The notes: generated by a model from the letters alone, not told the origin. A stretch of DNA of 64,000 nt from Isoetes taiwanensis (GCA_021234155.1 JAJEKV010000051.1:10126105-10190104); one strand, 5' to 3'; counted from the first letter of the stretch, positions 8,884 to 20,324 are shown. Numbers and translations are program-made.

Positions 8884-10933
8884 ATGACTAGGATTATTGT
8901 CAGGGACATTGACATGAAGAAACATCTATGCTCTCAAAAGGAAGACAAAAAACAGCACATTATACACCTCACCTTCTGCTCAAAGGCCATGGGGAAATTC
9001 AATATCAGAAATATTTTCAACATAGTTTTATCTGAAACACTGCAGGAAAGAGGCAGTGAGCTTATGGATAACACAACATTTGCATGGAGGTACACGGAGC
9101 AGCTCAAACACAAAGTGTACAAACCATTTAAGGTATTTGCTGAAGGCAACATGGCCAAATGTCCATGCAATAATCCAAATCTCACAAAGTTTGTAGATCA
9201 AAGCATCGGACATGTACGCACCACTGACCTACAAATCATCCATAGTACAAAACTCAGAAAGGCACTTGCCTATGGACTTAACCATATTCCAGATGATTGT
9301 CTTAATATTCAACTAGTGATGGAGGATTTTCAAGACCTATGTGATCAATTTTTTAATACACACAAATTCAGCTTGCTGGATCTTACAGAAGAGGATATTC
9401 GAAGCATTGGTAATCTACTGATACACTATGCCCATATGGAGGTTGTGGAGCTAAAGAGCACCCTTTTTGCCAAAAGATTTTTACTCAAAGATCTGGAAGT
9501 AAAAAAGAATATTGAATGGCTCAATAAAAACCTGTATGTATCAGGACTGGATAAAGCGACCAATAATCCAGTTTTCATCTGCCAAAAACATATCTTTGAT
9601 ATGGCTATTAATAGATTGGCTAGTGATGATTTTGAAAAGCTGGGGCAATCTTCTGAAAATATTAAAGCGATATGTATAAAGAAAATTGAGGTGTTTACTG
9701 GCAAGCAGCTACCACAAGGCCTGAAATTACCATACCTCATGGCTAGCTATAAGGCCCATAAAATGGAGTATAGATGGTTAACAAACGCCAACAATACAAT
9801 ATATTCAGATATGGCCAACATGATTACTGCAGTACTGAATAATGTGCTGGAATTATGGCCAAAAATCTGCTATAGACAAACTGCAAGAATCAGAATGTGG
9901 AATCCGAAGAAAATCAATGCATGTTGGATCATTGAGTCAGTATATGACAGAGTTCTAAACTTACCATGCAAAATCTATAATGTCTTCTCTGTAGATATTA
10001 CTAAATGTTACGAGAATATCTCGCTCACTGGAGATGATGGAATCATCAATATTATGGATGAGGTGATTGAACTAGTATGGGAATACGTTCTAAACGAACT
10101 GAGACTTTTTGATCTGCTCATTAAGGAGAAAAATGACACGTTCATTATCAAATGGGTAAGATCACAATATGACAAAGAGTATGTAAGCTGGACTGCTATC
10201 CCCAGGGAAAAACTGAAAGAAATGAATAAATGGCTCCTAAACAATTGCTTTCTACAGATGGGGAATGATACATGGAGGCAAAAAAGAGGTATTCCTATGG
10301 GCTTCTCATGCAGCCCAGCATGGTGCAATCTCTATTTAGCATGGTATGAATTGAGATTCATCCTAAAACTGGCATACCATGGTAAGTTTAATGATATATA
10401 CAAGTTTCAGCATGCAGCAAGATATATAGATGACCTCAATGTAATAAATGGTGGCAATCTGAGCGAGTTTTTTTCAAAAGACTCTGAGTTTACCATATAT
10501 AATGGGGATCAAAGATGAAACAGAATATGTGGAGGAGCAAAACAATCAAGAAAGGAGTGGATACAAATGCAACTTTCTGAACACTACAATAGAAGTACTG
10601 GACCACAAAAGAGGCATATTTGAATTTTCAAGGTATGATAAAAGGGAGAAACTTCCGTTCAAAGCAAACAGATTCATAAGAGCTGACAGCTGCAGACCTT
10701 ATAAACAAGCATCAAAGGTAATCATATCTCAAGTTATGCCTTATGTATACACGCACTCTTCTGCTCACAAAGCAGCCTTAGACATTGCTGCACTTATTGA
10801 AACATTCTGTGCAAACGGATTTACAAAAAGTCACATATTCAAACATGTGTTTTATACATTGCACAACGAAGATTATCCAGGGCTACTCTACAACCTTGGT
10901 GATATGGTAAGAATACTTAAGACTTTATTGTAG
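8884..10933 (+). CDS. Reverse transcriptase, copy 2 (one frameshift)
   Basis: Full-length homologue of 1160-3235. Motifs in order: CPC, GHVRTTD, GLNHIPD, DKATNN, KAHKMEYRWLTNA, DITKCYENIS (motif A), RGIPMG with SPAWCNLYLAW (motif B), RYIDDL (motif C), GIKDET, FLNTTI, YDKREKLPF and SCRPYKQA. The first frame ends at 10518 and the rest is read from about 10502 in another frame. Removing one A near 10503 in TATATAATGGGG would restore LGIK-like continuity with copy 1. This is most simply a disabling 1-bp insertion between motifs C and D. Programmed frameshifting is less likely because copy 1 is uninterrupted there. Confidence 0.75.
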
Positions 10934-10990
10934 TGTGGAATTACAGGTTTCAGGAGTAGAACAGCATAGGAAGGGTAGGGCCTTGGATGG

Positions 10991-11021
10991 CAACAAGATA
11001 GATAGATAGATAGATAGATAG
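10991..11021 (+). repeat. (GATA)n microsatellite in the 3' region of unit 2
   Basis: Five to six GATA repeats followed by GTATTTTAACG. A similar arrangement, (GGAA)n then GTATTTTTATTG, marks the end of the LINE at 16343. This tract may therefore mark a small LINE-tail insertion into the element's 3' region. That reading is an inference. Confidence 0.5.
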
Positions 11022-11157
11022 TATTTTAACGTCACGCCACTAGGCAGCATCCAACTGGACATGTGACCACACACCACACTACATTGCTCGGTTGTCAATT
11101 TAATAAGTGTTACTGTACTAAGGCCCCCTGGACTACGGTAGGTGGCAGGGTTTTTTA

Positions 11158-11345
11158 TTAATGAAACATGGTATGAGGTTTAAGTAATACATACCTTAGT
11201 TGTTCGATAAAGGAAATGGCTTGATAACATTATATGCAGGATCAAGGAGCAAATGGCAACACTTGATAATAAAGAAGGTATGCCCTTGCAAAATATGTAC
11301 AAGGACCTAAATGTGTCGGTCTGGTCACCAAGCAAAAATAGAAGA
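11158..11345 (+). repeat. 188-bp direct repeat, second copy (5' end of U1)
   Basis: Second copy of 7107-7294, no mismatch found by eye. It supplies the ATG at 11253 and the first 31 codons of the U1 gene. Confidence 0.85.
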
Positions 11346-12542
11346 ACAATACCTAATGACGGATTGCATCCCGACCAGGAATTGGGAGCGGAAAAGTTTC
11401 CCAGGTAAGAGAACAGACCCTAATCTATACTTTAAAACAATTTACAAGGGCAAGCATGTGCCCCGACTTGAGATTCCGGCCATGACATGAAGGTGGAGCT
11501 ATAAGCCGGCAGTAGTATAGCATTTGCATGGGAAGGAGAAAGGGGGACCTCAATATGGTCACCAGAAAGAAGCTGCAAGAAGAGAAGCAAGGCATGGCCA
11601 AAAAGCTGAAAGTATTTCAATTCCATAAACCTGCACTGGTAACTAGCAGCAGCAGTAAGGCAAAAGATAATACTCAGGGGATTGATGAAGCTAGGGGTGA
11701 TGGTGAGGCTCAAATAAATGATAGGCAGAACACGATGCTGCAGCCTAATCCTCTACTTACTCAGTCCAGTGCAATGATGGCCACAAATAACATCAATGAC
11801 ACTGAATGCAGCATACAGCAAAGCATGACAAACAGCAAAGCAAAGACCATTATGAAGGCCGATCAACAAGAAAATAGTGCTGCTCGATCCAACCAGGTTT
11901 GAGATCATATTGTTTAGAAATAGCATACATTTCTATCCTACTCTAATCTGAGTACATTTGTTAATAGATAATGATGATTGGTTTAATGTGGCAGATCTGA
12001 AAGGTATAGATGCCTTAAAATAGGGCAGATCTACCTAATATTGTCCAGGTTTAGACAAAAAGCAGATTATAGCATGATTCTGAACTTACGGACAAAAATA
12101 GAAGATATATAATGTGGAAATAGGGTATGAAACTAGATTAAAGTAGATCTAGTGAGAATAAGGATTCCTGAAATGGAATTATAGGATCACGGCTGAACTA
12201 TTGTCATAGATTTATGGAATACACTGTAGATCAGATATAAAAATGGCTGACAGATGTTCTAGCCTAGAAAATAACACATTTAGATATAATAGACTAACTT
12301 TCCTAGCCTTTGGAGCATAGGCATGGACTATTATATCACATCTGCACGCCTTGATAACTGTTTGTGGTTTACAAGCAGGGTGAAGGGCTATAAACCCAGA
12401 AATTCTTATGACACCTGCTACCATGTTCATAAGCAACCGTACTAACGCTTGTTTTTTGTTCGTTGTGGTGCAGGTAACAGGAATTTCTGCTCCCTGCAAT
12501 GTTTACTTCCAATTGGTGTTTTTATGCATAATTTCTGGATGA
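11253..12542 (+). CDS. U1 short gene, three exons
   Basis: Proposed exons are 11253-11404, 11521-11896 and 12474-12542, a total of 597 nt and 198 residues. Donors are CCCAG|GTAAGA and AACCAG|GTTTGA. Acceptors are TAGTATAG|C and GGTGCAG|GTAACAGG. The lengths keep a single frame throughout. Function is unknown. Exon 2 starts with a basic segment (MGRRKGDLNMVTRKK) that is clearly homologous to the U4 protein, then turns Ser/Asn/Gln-rich and low in hydrophobics. Exon 3 adds a hydrophobic tail beginning VTGISAP. No known domain is recognised. The first exon lies entirely in the shared 5' end. The model is from splice motifs only. Confidence 0.5.
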
Positions 12543-12927
12543 TACTTTTTCAAAAAACAAATATGGTGCACAAACCATATTCTACAAAGTGGATGGTTTG
12601 GAATTTTTGACTTTTATTTCAGTATTACTCATGTACAAATTAAAAGCAAGGCTGTCATACAAATGTAGCCAGTAATGAAAAGTAGTAAATCATTCAAATT
12701 GGATGTATAACCTGTAAAACCACAAGCTTGACAGTATGAATTATTTTATGGAATATATTCTGTCTATGCAAGATATTTGTGACCAGATCCTTGCTCATAG
12801 ATATAGGGCACCTGTATGTGTATGAGGTTGCAAATTGTAACATGAGAGGTCTTTAGATCTTTAATGTTAAACGTCTAGGATGGTCCCCATAAAGGTCCAG
12901 AGTAGATGTAAAAGGTTTTTTTTTTTT
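12543..12927 (+). other. 3' region of U1, no gene seen
   Basis: AT-rich sequence between the U1 stop and the T12 tract. No ORF, repeat or RNA gene is recognised. The last 20 bases (GTAAAAGG then T12) resemble the end of U2 and U3 (TTTAAAGG then T7 or T15). Confidence 0.5.
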
Positions 12928-13367
12928 AAATTATTGTGACACGTGTTTGTCATTGGCCAGAACTTGCATGTTTTTTTACAGCATTTAGCAATGGATACGC
13001 TACAAGACCATTGAATTGTCTCCATAAACAGTGATAAGGAAATTCCATGAGATAGTTCCATTGATGCCATGCCTATGTAAATTAAATATTGAAAATAGGC
13101 TGATGCCATGCCTATGTAAATTATATTTGTTATTATTGTCTCAAAAATGACTCTTCTGTACAGGAGATGACAGATGTAAATTAGGGCAGAACTGGAATGC
13201 ATGAGGCACCTCTATGGATGCATCACGGTCTGTAGATATGGATCTAAGCCAGTTTTGCTTGTAAAGTGGGTAGCAAGGGTATCCTCCTTGCTTAAATACA
13301 AAAAACGAAATTGGTAAGAAAGCCGCTATATATCAGGCAGTTCATTTCGCTCAGTTCATTTCTTGCC

Positions 13368-15230
13368 ATGTTTTTGCTTGCGGCGCTTCAGTGCATGAAA
13401 AAGGAGATCGGAATGTTGCAACAAATGGTTGGCAGCCTTGCATGTTACTGTTTGATTGCAGAGGAACTCCTTTTCGGCTCACTGAATAGAGCCATGGAAA
13501 TCGTTGAGCAATCTGAAGAGCTGGCTAGCAAGGCACAAGGAGATGCTGAAAATTCGAAATATATGGAGGAGTGAGGAAAAATCATCAAATATTCTCCTCA
13601 TATCAGAATGAATGGTGATGCTGCACAAGAATCTGGCAAACATGTATCGAGCAAATCAGGTTGGATTAACTTTTAGACTTCATTTGATTATTGCAACATC
13701 TAGACGAAATTATTAGAGCTGGGATGATTTTGATGAAGACGAAATTGCAAGTGGTAGCTGAATGTTCTGTTCTTGCATTTGGTAATCCTGGAGAATAATA
13801 TAGAGATGCCAGCCTCGTGTTCTCCAAGTTAACACGGCATTGTGGAACTTCAAGAAATCTGCAGATCAACATGAGCGGTGCAGTTGAAAATTCGAAATTT
13901 ATGAAAGAGCTGGAGGATGGACAATTAAACATCAAATTTATTCATCCACGCATAAATGCCATTGATGATGCACAAGAACGTGGCAACAAGAATCGAGCCA
14001 ATCAGGTTTGAATGTTTGAAAGATTTATCACTTGATAATGATTTGATTTAGAGACTAATGCAATAGTTTAAGGCAGATGCATGAATCTAGTTAAAGTTCT
14101 TGAATATAAAATTTTACAGATTTGTCTACGTATACTCTTTTAAATTCTATGATGGTTTACGACTAAAATTTGGATCTATAGGATCTTGTCATAAATCAAG
14201 TAGTCTGGACTTTCCTGCAACAGTTCCTGTTCTTTGATCATTTGTTTAAGCATAAGAGTTTTCATGTTTCAAAAAATATGTGGGAAGTTGTCTCCAATGA
14301 CATGGGGTCTGATACTGATCTTCAAAGGCTGTGGTGCATATAGAATGGAGATATATTGGCTAATAGATATAGCTTGAACGACCTGTGGTAGATGGAAAAA
14401 ATATTTAAGTACGTCATGTTGTGCTGCATACTGGAATAGCTTGTACTTTGTAGTATGTGAATAATATTCCTTTTCCAGCCTTATACTATGCTATGGTGTA
14501 ATGCCTAAGGGGCCACGACTGTAAAGCTTTTTGGATAAAATATGTAGCCATTCAGCTTAGCCTTATATGGACTTGTACTAGCTAATATAAGCTTATCATG
14601 CATCTGCTGGATAATTTTGGCCTTTAGAATGCCGATAAGGAATCTGCATCAGCAAGATAAGGAACTGGCATCTGCATGACAATGATGGAGGATAGGAGAA
14701 TATGCCATGACAAATAAAGGCTTCTGATCTTTGGCTATACAGTCTTACATAAATGGGAAAATTGCTCCACTAGATAATGTTTTAATAGTCTACAGATCAT
14801 TAAAAAATAAGGTTGGCCTTAGGGATAGAGTATAAAACGACTTGTTAACATTCTTGTATGATGATGCAGCATCACATTTCTGGAACAGATTCCTCCTACT
14901 TGCCATTAGCGTGGTTTGACATTAAGGATTACCTGGATTCAAGCTTCCTAACTTGGATTTAGCTGTTTCTTATGCCTCTATTAACGTGCATTCTGAGAAT
15001 TACAAATGCGTTTAAGTTAAATATTTATGGCATAGGTTTAGAAATTCTCTGTTGATCAAATTTATCTGTCTATTGTGTTTATGTTAACATGCAAGGTGAA
15101 GGATCTAATGCTTACCTGTCAGTGCTTAGGACTTTACCCTGACTAAGGCTAACTGTCCTTTGGTTTACTGCAGGTAACGGGATTTCTTGCTCCTGTATAT
15201 GTTTTCCCAGTATTCAATTTGTCTACATGA
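13368..15230 (+). CDS. U2 short gene (multi-exon, unresolved)
   Basis: The first ORF starts at ATG 13368 and stops at 13574 (68 residues: hydrophobic start MFLLAALQCM, then a helical EIVEQSEELASKAQ stretch). A second coding block, 13817-14005, ends RANQ at donor AATCAG|GTTTGA. The exon at 15174-15230 starts after TACTGCAG with VTGFLAPVYVF and ends at a TGA. The Gln/Val junction equals those in U0, U1 and U4. How the first ORF joins the second block is not clear. Function is unknown. The second block is a degenerate duplicate of the end of the first (ENSKYMEE against ENSKFMKE). Confidence 0.4.
13548..14005 (+). repeat. Internal exon-end duplication in U2
   Basis: GAAAATTCGAAAT..ATG at 13548 and at 13885 begin two related stretches. 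Each ends about 110-120 bp later at a donor-like AAATCAG|GTT (13657 area) or CAATCAG|GTT (14005). Shared features are ENSKYM/ENSKFM and AQE-GxK/AQERGNK. The same duplication exists in U3, so it predates the U2/U3 copying. Confidence 0.6.
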
Positions 15231-15615
15231 CATGGAAGCTAAGAATGATTCAAGATCGAATTTCAAGGTTGCTTCAACAACAAAGATCACTTTGAACGTA
15301 TACTTTTATTCTCAAATTGCTGTAACAATGGATTTAGACGTGCTGATTCATGTAACAGGGGTACATTTGACTATTATCATTATTTGCAATACAAGGATCT
15401 TTCAATTCTTTGGACTAAAAGCCTTGTAATATACGTTAAATGTTCTAGATATTGGAGAAGAGTTTGTAGTTTGTTGAAATTATAACCATGTCATGGCCTA
15501 AGTTGAAATACACCTGTTTTAAACTTAGGGCTGCTAATTGTACCTTAAAAGGATCTTTGCAAAAGGTCTTGGAAAGGTAGAAAGTCTGTTTGAACAGGTT
15601 TAAAGGTTTTTTTAT

Positions 15616-16269
15616 CAATACTCAGTTCTCTAGTTTTACTAGAGACCATGATCATGGTTACTTTATTTCTCAGGTGTAAAATTAAATGAATATATGTGAG
15701 TACTAATGGCAATGTGGATTTATAGGAGACTACAAGAATAATTACTGAAGCCATTGAGGTAGATTTTAACTCCTGCAGCATGCCATACAAGTTGTGACCA
15801 TACAAGTTGTGACTGCAGTAATATCTTTCTATCAATTTGCACGAATACTCACTAAGGTAACAAATTCATATCTTTAGAAGATGCTTCTCATAGAAGATTG
15901 AAAAATATATCCGATAAAACAAAGCTTAAACATGGAAATGACTTCTCCTTGGAGTATAGACTATGCTTGGGTTTTTTGGAGTTTTACCGAGCATGGTTGT
16001 AAATGATAAAAACCTGATACTTCTATTGCCATTTGGCTTGATATCTTCTACTACCATTGGGCTCTAATATGGCTCCTTTTAAGATATGAGCTCTCGATTT
16101 TATTTTGAATATATGTATACGTAAATAGAAATGAGTAGAATAAGAATAGTGAGGGTAGGGCCCCTGTGTCACAGCAGCAAGGTCCTACTCTCCTCGTTGT
16201 GACACCATTCTAGAAAGCCTTCTAGTTTGAATAATCAGGTGGCCCCCTAAACTACGGTTGAAGGCAGGC
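15616..16269 (+). mobile_element. Unit X, 5'-truncated relative of the reverse-transcriptase element
   Basis: 654 bp flanked on both sides by TTTTTTTAT (15607-15615 and 16270-16278), consistent with a 9-bp target duplication inside a T-tract. Its 3' end shares AGGGTAGGGCC and GGCCCCCT-AACTACGGTTGAAGGCAGG with the end of unit 2 and the terminal motif of unit 1. No ORF of note. It is read as a 5'-truncated or non-autonomous copy ending in the family 3' terminus. Confidence 0.5.
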
Positions 16270-16342
16270 TTTTTTTATTATTGTGACACGTGTTTGTCAT
16301 TGGCCAGAACTTGCATGTTTTTTTACAGCATTTAGCAATGGA

Positions 16343-18114
16343 AGGAAGGAAGGAAGGTATTTTTATTGTCCACGGAGACCAATCGGTCTATGGGACCCAA
16401 TACAAAAATGCAGCAAGCGGATTACTGCCCGGATTAAAAAACCCCCGCCCCGAAGGATTCAGGGAAAAAATTAAGCCTGCTATATATTTTTTCATAAAAA
16501 ATGGTTTGGCTATTTTTTAAAATTTTACAGTATTTTATGATATACATTTGGCTAAAGTTATTATTATCATTATTTATATATATTTGGACTTGGCGAAACT
16601 TTTGAACTAAGTACCGTAAAAGTTCACTTGGCTATTTTTTCTAATGGAAAAAAGTAAAAAATATAAATTCTGTAGCTTTAGGTATATAGTACTACAGTTA
16701 CAAATAATAATCAACAATCAAGAACATACAATAATATTAAAAAGCTTTTAACAGAAGCTCACAACATAGCTTATAACATCCGTAGTCTGAACTACATTTA
16801 ATGCAACGACACCTTCTAGATATGGCGATCAAATTGCACTTGTCTCTAACATGTAAAGGAAGATGTTATGCAACCAACTTGGGCATCTAGAGGGATATTG
16901 GCCATCTCTTATAATTCCTTATTTAAGATACATATATATGGTATATGTAATAGAAATTCATAGTTTAAAAAACTACTAGCATTGATGATGGTGGTAGGTG
17001 GGGATGTGTAAAAGTCTATAATAAGAATTCATTTTTGTTTGGCTATTAATGATTTATTGTATAATTATTGTAATATAAATAAGGGAAAATTCCAAATATA
17101 TTCCTCAAGTTTGTGAAAATTCCAAAAATACCCTCCAAATGAAGAGCAGTTTTGGAAAAAAGGTAATAGAGTTTTTGTTGCTCCTCAAATGCAAAAGTTG
17201 TCTTCACAAACATTATAGATCAGGAACAGATCTTCCAAACGACATCAAGTTCATCGAAATCGGAGTTGAAATTCACAAGTTATGCTCATTTATGTCATTT
17301 TTTATAGCACTTACTTAAAACACTATAACTTGAAGATTCCAACTCCGTTTTTGACAATTCTACTGCTATTGGATAGCGCTCACTCATATCTATAAGTTTT
17401 ATGAAGGACACTTTTTTAGTTGATTGATCACAAAAAAGTTATTGCCATTTGAGCTAAACACCCTATTTCTAGGGGTATTTTTGGAATATTTGTAAACTTG
17501 AGGGGTATATTTGGAATTTTCCCTATAAATAAAGGCTAATCCCCTTCTCTTTAAGGAAAAGGGGGGAAATAGTTTGGCTAATTCTAAGAAAATAATGGAG
17601 TATTTGTTTTCACTATGGCTATTTTTTATGTTTTTCAAAGAAATCTTCCTTCAAAAAATTCGCCGCAAAAATTGCCTAGACCCCTTAAAAAATCGCCATT
17701 TGGCTATTAATAGCCACTAATTTTTTCCATGGAAGGGTTTTCGAGGGAAAAACCATGGCAGCAATCAGCCTGCTGACAAACTGTCCTAACATATAAAATG
17801 CCAAAAACACCCAAATATATACAGTCATGCACCGCACCCGTAGTGCCCAATCAGCGGGCAGCCAGGCGGGGGCAAAGGTGACCTCGCAGGTCAGCACCTC
17901 CTGAATGTACGACCCCAAGGCACGTACTGACGGTGTGTTCATCAGCAAATGTAAGGGCAAGTCCGGCCGTACTAAGGGAGCATATTTGGCCCGTCTGGAA
18001 AGTGTGAGACTCATCCTCAATGGCACCCGTTTGACAGCACTGACAGAGCCTGTCCTGGCGGGGCTCCCCAATCCACCTGCCTGTCTCGATGCGAAGATGG
18101 TGGGCACCTGTGCG
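16343..18114 (-). mobile_element. 5'-truncated LINE inserted in U3, microsatellite tail
   Basis: Flanked by AATGGA at 16337-16342 and 18115-18120, with the empty site preserved in U2. On the minus strand it begins within the ORF2 C-terminus and ends in (TTCC)n at 16343. The minus frame around 17900-18114 reads HHLRIETGRW, then RLCQCC and EDESH. This Cys-rich C-terminal motif belongs to a LINE clade with endonuclease-reverse transcriptase proteins. The remainder is AT-rich 3' UTR containing a MITE at 17083-17523. It is non-functional. Confidence 0.75.
17083..17523. mobile_element. Mutator-type MITE nested in the LINE
   Basis: 441 bp with terminal inverted repeats of about 50 bp starting GGGAAAATTCCAAATATA and ending in its complement. 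It is flanked by a perfect 9-bp target duplication TATAAATAA (17074-17082 and 17524-17532). Nine-base duplications are characteristic of Mutator-like elements. No coding capacity. Confidence 0.85.
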
Positions 18115-18492
18115 AATGGATACGCTACAAGACCATTGAATTGTCTCCATAAACAGTGATAAGGAAATTCCATGAGATAGTTCCATTGATGCCATGCCTA
18201 TGTAAATTAAATATCGAAAATAGGCTGATGCCATGCCTATGTAAATTATAGTTGTTATTATTGTCTAAAAAATGACTCTTCTGTACAGGAGATGACAGAT
18301 GTAAATTAGGGCAGAACTGGAATGCATGAGGCACCTCTATGGATGCATCACGGCCTGTAGATATGGATCTAAGCCGGTTTTGCTTGTAAAGTGGGTAGCA
18401 AGCGTATCCTCCTTGCTTAAATACAAAAAACGAAATTGGTAAGAAAGCCGCTATATATCAGGCAGTTCATTTCGCTCAGTTCATTTCTTGCC

Positions 18493-20324
18493 ATGTTTTT
18501 GCTTGCGGCGCTTCAGTGCATGAAAAAGGAGATCGGAATGTTGCAACAAATGGTTGGCAGCCTTGCATGTTACTGTTTGATTGCAGAGGAACTCCTTTTT
18601 GGCTCACTGAATAGAGCCATGGAAATCGTTGAGCAATCTGAAGAGCTGGCTAGCAAGGCACAAGGAGATGCTGAAAATTCGAAATATATGGAGGAGTGAG
18701 GAAAAAGCATCAAATATTCTCCTCATATCAGAATGAATGGTGATGCTGCACAAGAATCTGGCAAACATGTATCGAGCAAATCAGGTTGGATTAACTTTTA
18801 GACTTCATTTGGTTATTGCAACATCTAGACGAAATTATTAGAGCTGGGATGATTTTGATGAAGACGAAATTGCAAGTGGTAGCTGAATGTTCTGTTCTTG
18901 CATTTGATAATCCTGGAGAATAATATAGAGATGCCAGCCTCGTGTTCTCCATGTTAACACGGCATTGTGGAACTTCAAGAAATCTGCAGATCAACATGAG
19001 CGGTGCAGTTGAAAATTCAAAATTTATGAAAGAGCTGGAGGATGGACAATTAAACATCAAATTTATTCATCCACGCATAAATGCCATTGATGATGCACAA
19101 GAACGTGGCAACAAGAATCGAGCCAATCAGGTTTGAATGTTTGAAAGATTTATCACTTGATAATGATTTGATTTAGAGACTAATGCAATAGTTTAAGGCA
19201 GATGCATGAATCTAGTTAAAGTTCTTGAATATAAAATTTTACAGATTTGTCTACGTATACTCTTTTAAATTCTATGATGGTTTACGATTAAAATTTGGAT
19301 CTATAGGATCTTGTGATAAATCAAGTAGTCTAGACTTTCCTGCAACAGTTCCTGTTCTTTGATCATTTGTTTAAGCATAAGAGTTTTCATGTTTCAAAAA
19401 ATATGTGGGAAGTTGTCTCCAATGACATGGGGTCTGATACTGATCTTCAAAGGCTGTGGTGCATATCGAATGGAGATATATTGGCTAATAGATATAGCTT
19501 GATGGAAAAAATATTTAAGTACGTCATGTTGTGCTGCATATTGGAATAGCTTGTACTTTGTAGTATGTGAATAATATTCCTTTTCCAGCCTTATACTATG
19601 CTATGGTGTAATGCCTAAGGGGCCACGACTGTAAAGCTTTTTGGATAAAATATGTAGCCATTCAGCTTAGCCTTATATGGACTTGTAGATAATTTTGGCC
19701 TTTAGAATGCCGATAAGGAATCTGCATCAGCAAGATAAGGAACTGGCATCTGCATGACAATGATGGAGGATAGGAGAATATCCCATGACAAATAAAGGCT
19801 TCTGATCTTTGGCTATACAGTCTTACATAAATGGGAAAATTGCTCCACTAGATAATGTTTTAATAGTCTACAGATCATTAAAAAATAAGGTTGGCCTTAG
19901 GGATAGAGTATAAAACGACTTGTTAACATTCTTGTATGATGATGCAGCATCACATTTCTGGAACAGGTTCCTCCTACTTGCCATTAGCGTGGTTTGACAT
20001 TAAGGATTACCTGGATTCAAGCTTCCTAACTTGGATTTAGCTGTTTCTTATGCCTCTATTAACGTGCATTCTGAGAATTACAAATGCGTTTAAGTTAAAT
20101 ATTTATGGCAGAGGTTTAGAAATTCTCTGTTGATCAAATTTATCTGTCTATTGTGTTTATGTTAACATGCAAGGTGAAGGGCGATAAGCTCAAGAAATCT
20201 AATGCTTACTTGTCAGTGCTTAGGACTTTACCCTGACTAAGGCTAACTGTCCTTTGGTTTACTGCAGGTAACGAGATTTCTTGCTCCTGTGTATGTTTTC
20301 CCAGTATTCAATTTGTCTACATGA
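18493..20324 (+). CDS. U3 short gene (copy of the U2 gene)
   Basis: Corresponds to the U2 gene with exons or blocks at 18493-18699, 18942-19130 (donor AATCAG|GTTTGA) and 20268-20324 (after ACTGCAG, starting VTRFLAPVYVF). Protein differences from U2 are few: GFL becomes RFL in the last exon, and MFSK becomes MFSM at the start of block two. ORF lengths are preserved. Function is unknown and start and exon joining are unresolved, as for U2. Confidence 0.4.

Larger units (their letters stand above)
7109..11150 (+). mobile_element. Reverse-transcriptase retroelement, unit 2 (complete between T-tracts)
   Basis: This second copy of the element runs from just after T26 to the terminal motif ACTACGGTAGGTGGCAGGG (11132-11150), followed by T6ATTA. 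It carries ORF1, a spacer or intron, and ORF2. The two copies are clearly diverged at the protein level while catalytic and Cys motifs are kept, so both ORFs have evolved under constraint. ORF1 and ORF2 each need one frameshift to be read in full, so this copy is probably inactive. A (GATA)n tract lies in its 3' region. Confidence 0.65.
11157..12927 (+). mobile_element. T-tract-bounded unit U1 with short intron-containing gene
   Basis: Begins after T6ATT with the 188-bp sequence identical to the 5' end of reverse-transcriptase unit 2, and ends ATGTAAAAGG before T12 (12916-12927). It encodes only the three-exon short gene. It looks like a non-autonomous relative of unit 2, or alternatively a host gene that unit 2 inserted into with a 188-bp target duplication. 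Confidence 0.5.
12928..15613 (+). mobile_element. T-tract-bounded unit U2 (duplicate of U3)
   Basis: Runs from after T12 to the T7 tract at 15607-15613. It is near-identical to U3 (16277-16342 plus 18115-20715). Differences include a 34-bp segment around 14577-14610 absent from U3, about 14 bp near 14385 absent from U3, and a 16-bp insertion in U3 near 20180. U2 keeps the uninterrupted site (AGCAATGGATACGC at 12988) into which the LINE at 16343 inserted in U3. The 3' end contains GGGCTGCTAATTG (15528-15540), also found at the 3' end of U4. Confidence 0.6.

Noticed and set aside
10991-11021. CRISPR-like or regulatory repeat
   Set aside because: It is a simple GATA microsatellite in a eukaryotic genome.
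7107-11345. Classic LTR retrotransposon with 188-bp LTRs
   Set aside because: No integrase, protease, primer-binding site or TG...CA ends. The polymerase motifs are not LTR-type, and the second copy runs into a spliced short gene.
17905-18159. Plus-strand 84-codon ORF in GC-rich sequence
   Set aside because: The minus strand encodes the LINE C-terminal Cys motif, so this is its shadow and crosses the insertion border.
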